A stretch of DNA of 64,000 bases from Eudorina sp. 2006-703-Eu-15. Taxonomy: Eukaryota > Chlorophyta > Chlorophyceae > Chlamydomonadales > Volvocaceae. A program made the translations under genes and the position numbers. Of the stretch, positions 59,883 to 64,000 are shown piece by piece (the first letter of the stretch is position 1; every line of letters begins with the position of its first letter). The stretch spans positions 289,726 to 353,725 of the forward strand of contig BDSI01000062.1 of NCBI GenBank assembly GCA_003117195.1. Reading direction: 5' to 3'. The notes under the pieces were generated by a model that was not told the DNA's origin, searched no databases, and was given only the letters and a program-made list of their open reading frames with translations.

Positions 59883-62608
59883 GGCGGGAGTGGAGTCCTG
59901 TGTGTGGGGGTGGTGGGGGTGGTGGAAGATGACACGGAGAGGGGCGGGCGGGACTGCGGCGGCGTCGGCGGACTGGTGATCTGCTGCCGGGGTCGTGTGC
60001 TGCCGGGATGAAGATGAGCCCGAGGAGGTGGAGGAGGTGGAGGTGATGCGGTGATTTGCGCGGGGGCGGGGGTCCTCGCTCCGCCGTTCCTTGAGGCCAC
60101 CCTGTCCATTGGAGGTCGGGGGTTGGAGGAGGAGGCTGAGGAGGAGGAGGTGGCTGAGGAGGAGGTGGCTGAGGAGGAGGAGGAGGAGGAGGCTGAGGAG
60201 GAGGTGGCTGAGGAGGAGGTGGCTGAGGAGGAGGAGGTGGCTGAGGAGGATCGGCTGGACGGGCGCACTCCCGACCTGCGGATCGATCATTGACGATAGT
60301 ACGATAGTCCGGAGCGACATCCAGGGCCCTTACCAGTTGCCACACCTCCCCAAGCCGTGTGTTTCGTTCGGATGGGCTTTGCGCCTCCTCTTCTTCTTCC
60401 TCTTCGGGCGGTCGGAGGTCGGCGGTCGGTGATGCTTCACTCCATTCTGTAGCCGTTACAAGATGGTCACAAGTACCGACCGAAAGCCCTTACAGCAGAG
60501 GATTGGGGCATCCGTCACGCCACTACGGTCGAAATCAGCAGCAGCAGCAGCCGCAGCAGCAACACCACCAACGCGAGGGATTAAGGTCGAGGTCGCGGCA
60601 TCAAGATGGGTATTATGAGGTCCGGCGGCATCAAGGCGCGACCCAAGCACTGGCGGACGACACCCGGCTGCACCGCACCGTCCTCTCCCCGTCGTCGCCC
60701 CAGCCACCCACACAGCACACACCCTAACACTCACCCACACCCGCACACGCCGCACCCACATCCACACCCACATCAAGTCGCGCCGAAGGTGGGGGAGCAC
60801 CTCCTTCACCCCCAGTGCGAGTTTGCGACCCCCACTACGAGGGGGGGCCCTACACGGGCCAGGACCTGGGGCGCGACACCCCCCCCCCGACGAGTACGTC
60901 CACCGCCCCTCCCCCCTTCCCTTCCAGGGGTGTGCCGCCGCCGCCGCACAGCGCATCAGGGGCAACGCATCCCACCCGCCCTCCGCCTCCGCCGCCTCTG
61001 CTCCGCCGCCGCCGCCCTTCAGCGAGCAGCAGGACGGACCCTCCCCCGCCCTCCGCCTCCGCCCTCCGCCTCCGCCTCCGCCCTCTGTTCGGCTCGCCCT
61101 CGCAGCCGCGGTCCGTCAGCCTGCCTGATGTATGTCGTCAAACGTGGCCGCCTGCCTGACACCTCCCCCCGCGCCGGCTGCTGCCGTGTCCATCGTCCAT
61201 TTCATAGCGATACAAGCACATCACGATTCACCAAGACGCGTACAGAATCAACACCCATACACACACACATGAACATGGGCTTCTTGTTTAAACACACATG
61301 GACACGGCCCCTGTCCACGCACTCACACGGGGCGCCCTGAGCCGCGTCCTTGCAGTCCCAGCGGCCGCCCGGCATCCGAGGCCGCATACGGTACCCCCAA
61401 ACCGTCCGCCCACAACAACAGAGTCGCACCGCGTGCGTTGCGTTGCGTTGCGTTGCACCGGTTGCGCCCCCCAGCACCGGTTGCGCCCGCTGCCCGCGCG
61501 CTGATGCGAGTTCCCTTCCAGGCCGCCGGAAACACCTCGCCAGCTGTGCATGTGGTCAGAGGCCGCCACAAGCTCAGACCGGCAGACCGGTGTTTTTTTA
61601 AGTTCGCTATGCCGCTATGTACAGTTGAGAAAACCAAGACCAAGGCCCGAGACTGCCGGTAACCCGCTCGCCCACGAAACACCGCAGCTCTCGCAGCTCT
61701 CGCAGCCGGGAATTCGCCGCAGCGCCACCGAGGACCGAGCCCCCCCTCCCCTCCCCCCCGACGCCTGCCGCTCAGCGCCAAAATCATGGGCGCCCACAGA
61801 GGCAGAAACCAAACCGAACGCGGGAATCCCACGACGTGAGGAGACGGTGCCGCGCCCCCTGTCGCAGCGCCCGCCCTGCCCTGCCCTGCCCCCGTATGGA
61901 AAGCGACTGACCGCCTGGTTCACCCGCGGCCCAGTGGCGCGTCCCGCACCGTCCGTCCGCGAGAGATGCAAACGAGAGATTCGATGTCGAACGGCCCCCA
62001 GTCCCCGGGCGGCCCCGAGCCACCGTACACGGTGCGTTGCACCGCCTATGTACACACCTGTCGACGAGCACCGCGCATCGCCATCTCCTTCCCTCGCCCC
62101 GACAGCGAGGACCAATCCGATGCTCCGGCGACGGCGACGGCCCGCGCCCAACCCCCCCGCCACACAGAAGCTCTGCCGCGTGGGTTCCTTGTCTAAACAC
62201 ACACGCACACACACACACGGGTCGGCCGCTGGGTGTGTCGCGGCAGTACCGTGGCGGCGCTGCCCTCCTCCCCCCAATCGACCCCGAACCCGGAGCGGTT
62301 TAATGCCCCCCAGGGGCCACGGCCAGCGCAGCGCAGAGCCCATCGCCGCGCGGCCCCGCGGCGCAGCTCGCTTCCCCCTTTCGGATGCACCCACCGGGGG
62401 CACGTGCCCCCTCCCGTCCGGGGACCCACCCTCGGGTATGTGACGGCGGCGGGGGACCGCCGAAGACCGCCCCCCTCCACCCCGCGCGCACTGAGCCCCG
62501 TCAGGCCGTCCCTTTTCCCGGCGCCGCTGCTCGCCGCCTGCCACGACCGCCGCCTGCCACGACCGCCGCATCGCCAGACCGAGCCCCGCCCTGCCGCGGC
62601 CCCGCCCC
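59883..62608. other. Region between convergent pseudouridine synthase and IFT140 genes
   Basis: No gene is supported with confidence. It includes a Glu/Ala-coding GAGGAG-type repeat (60118-60250) and an isolated stretch near 60815-60880 that resembles the end of a FYVE finger (see findings). From 61340 to 62600 there is G/C-rich sequence with long chance open frames on the minus strand. No TGTAA lies near either stop codon. Confidence 0.5.
60118..60250. repeat. GAGGAGGTGGCT-type repeat
   Basis: Purine-rich units of gaggaggaggtggct with variable numbers of gag triplets make up about 130 bp. The plus strand would read as Glu/Ala/Val repeats, but no gene context supports translation. Confidence 0.85.
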
Positions 62609-64000
62609 TCAGTCGTCGTCGTCCGGCACCTCCTCCTCCACGAAGCCACCCTGGTCCGTCTCTCGGTCCCCTCGCAGCCCCAGGTCCGCGGGCCCGCGGC
62701 GGTCCTCCGCCATGTCGGGGGCCACACCCAGAGCCTGGGGAGGGGAGGGGAGGGGAGGGAAATCCCCACATGGGTGCGGGGACGGCCGGACCGGGGGAGA
62801 TGGGCGACCGGGGGAGGGGAGGGGAGGGGAATTGAGTGTTGGGGAAAGGGAAGGGGTGTGGGGTGGGTGGTTTGGCGTGTCGTGAAAAACACACCGTGGC
62901 AGACGCACGCCGGGGACACGAGGGGCCGTGCAATAGACTGGAGGCCGAAGCAGGAGCCCGTCAGAAACCCGTCACGTCGCGACGCCGTCCTGAACCTCCC
63001 ACCCTGGGCATCCTCATATATTACACACACACACACGGGCTTCCCCCCGGGCTCCCTGCACCCCCCTCCCGCCTTAACCCCACCTCCCGGCTCCACTCAA
63101 TCCCGAACCCCCCAGCAGCAGCAGCAGCAGCAGCAGCGCAGTATAAATTTTCTACCAATTTCCGATATGCCCCACCCACCCCCACCTTGTAGATGTCCTC
63201 CACCATTCGAGTGTCCAGGTAGGGCGACAAGATGATGCCCCGCCGCCGCATCGCCTCGATGGCTTTGTACGCCTCCATCGGCTGCCGCGCCTCGTACCTG
63301 GAGGTACGACAGACATAAGTACGACAGACATAAGTACGACAAGGGGGTCAGTGAGAGCGGGTGCGGGAGCGGGTTGCATCCAGGAGCGCCCGCGGTGGTG
63401 CGACGTCTACCCCTACCCGGGGTGCCTTTGGGTCAGTTGGGGCCAACGGTGATGAAAGTTATAACAACAAAGAGTCAGTCGGCGTTGCACCGCAGCAGCA
63501 CAACGGCGGCAGCTCGGACTGTGGGTCGCTTGAGGACCTCCGCCCCGCCCAGCCGCGCCCAGCCCCGCCCAGCCGCGCCCAGCCGCGCCGCGGCCCCCCC
63601 CCGGCCCCCCTCCCCGCCGCGGCCCCCCCTCTCTTCTCACCAGTACTCCACCATGAGCGCGTACACGTCACCGATCCGGATGCCCGCCTCCAGGTCCTGA
63701 AGGGGGTTGGGGACAGAGGGAGGGCCACGTTGAAGGGAGAGCGGCGGGGGGAGCGAGGGTGTAGGAGGGAGAGGGGAGAGCGGGGGAAGCGGGGCGAGGG
63801 TTTCGAGCACCTGCGCTGGACGTCATGGCACAGGTCCGACGGCGAAGAGCGGGAGCGGAGGGGGTTCAGAGGGCGCACACCCACACCCACACACCCTTCC
63901 TCCCACCCCACCCCCCAATCCCCCCCCCCACACCCACCGCACCTGGCTGTCCGGCGGAATGGTCTGCAGCAGCTCCTCGCACACCCGCAGCGCCTCCGTG
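62609..64000 (-). CDS. IFT140: IFT140 C-terminal part (IFT-A complex), cut by window edge
   Basis: Four exons are visible: 63943-64000 (continues beyond the window), 63641-63696, 63186-63297, 62609-62734, about 117 residues to the TGA. They read TEALRVCEELLQTIPPDSQ, then DLEAGIRIGDVYALMVEYW, EARQPMEAYKAIEAMRRRG, PYLDTRMVEDIYKALGV and an acidic end EEEVPDDD. The VRIGDVY...VE, YxAYxxxEEMRRR and RGLG/KALGV elements followed by an acidic tail are the C-terminal TPR end of IFT140. IFT140 is a core subunit of the intraflagellar transport A complex, which drives retrograde transport and membrane-protein import into cilia. The exons are short and in phase. Another IFT-A TPR subunit is possible but fits less well. 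Confidence 0.82.
63131..63168 (+). repeat. Intron-border repeat, GTCTACC class, at IFT140 donor
   Basis: A cagcag run leads into cgcagtataaattttctacc then aatttccgatat. It is antisense to IFT140 and ends 18 bp from the exon edge at 63186. Confidence 0.6.
63305..63340. repeat. 15-bp tandem repeat in an IFT140 intron
   Basis: Two and a half units of tacgacagacataag begin 8 bp beyond the exon edge at 63297. Confidence 0.9.

Noticed and set aside
60051..60293. Glu/Ala-rich frame with EEEVAEEEVAEE-type repeats
   Set aside because: It is created entirely by a GAGGAG-type DNA repeat; there are no flanking coding features.
62193..62933. 246-codon minus frame
   Set aside because: It overlaps IFT140 exon 62609-62734 out of frame and consists of Pro/Gly/Arg low complexity.
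61615..63096. 493-codon open frame on the minus strand
   Set aside because: It is Arg/Gly-rich, crosses the well-supported last IFT140 exon in another frame and shows no family motif. It is a GC-driven chance frame.
1..64000. tRNA, rRNA or CRISPR loci
   Set aside because: I looked for T-loop motifs, clusters of spaced direct repeats and rRNA-like sequence. The direct repeats present are contiguous minisatellites, not spacer-separated arrays, and no cloverleaf was recognised.

Overview
This window looks like nuclear DNA of a volvocine green alga (Chlamydomonas/Volvox/Gonium group). The evidence is GC-rich sequence with many introns, splice sites of the form GTGAGT/GTGCGT...CAG, poly-Gln, poly-Ala and poly-Gly tracts inside exons, abundant GT/CA microsatellites, TGTAA polyadenylation signals, and a set of genes typical of a flagellated photosynthetic eukaryote. 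The species cannot be fixed from the sequence. Almost all genes are interrupted. I built the models by hand from splice signals and reading-frame phase, and all models except the SET gene close in frame from ATG to stop.

Layout: 49-172 (+) last exon of an unrecognised gene; 2180-10028 (+) a large multi-pass membrane protein carrying the C-terminal module of big SBP-box proteins but no SBP zinc finger; 13871-25344 (-) OFD1, a centriole/basal-body protein with a LisH motif, a long coiled coil and a Gln-rich tail; 26252-29797 (-) a TPR-like protein with an organelle presequence; 30090-34872 (+) 3-ketodihydrosphingosine reductase, with a 5'-truncated LINE in intron 5; 37782-40553 (-) a triose-phosphate-translocator-family transporter; 40839-42071 (+) an intronless two-HMG-box protein, probably of mitochondrial nucleoids; 45392-48963 (-) TAB2, needed for chloroplast psaB translation; 49655-50049 (-) ELOF1; 50484 to about 53859 (-) a pre-SET/SET/post-SET lysine methyltransferase with an unresolved N-terminus; 54481-59882 (+) an RluA-type RNA pseudouridine synthase; 62609-64000 (-) the C-terminal end of IFT140, cut by the window edge.

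The genes do not form a pathway. Two of them (OFD1 and IFT140) belong to the cilium/basal body, and three to organelle biology (TAB2, the HMG protein and possibly the TPR protein). Two gene pairs are divergent across short shared promoters (292 bp and 285 bp). Stretches without a recognisable gene lie at 173-2179, 10029-13870, 34873-37781, 42072-45391 and 59883-62608.

The most unusual pattern is a set of short related repeats next to splice sites in unrelated genes. Whichever strand the gene is on, the T-rich strand of the repeat always points toward the neighbouring exon. This resembles the footprint of introner-like, intron-generating elements and deserves a genome-wide test.
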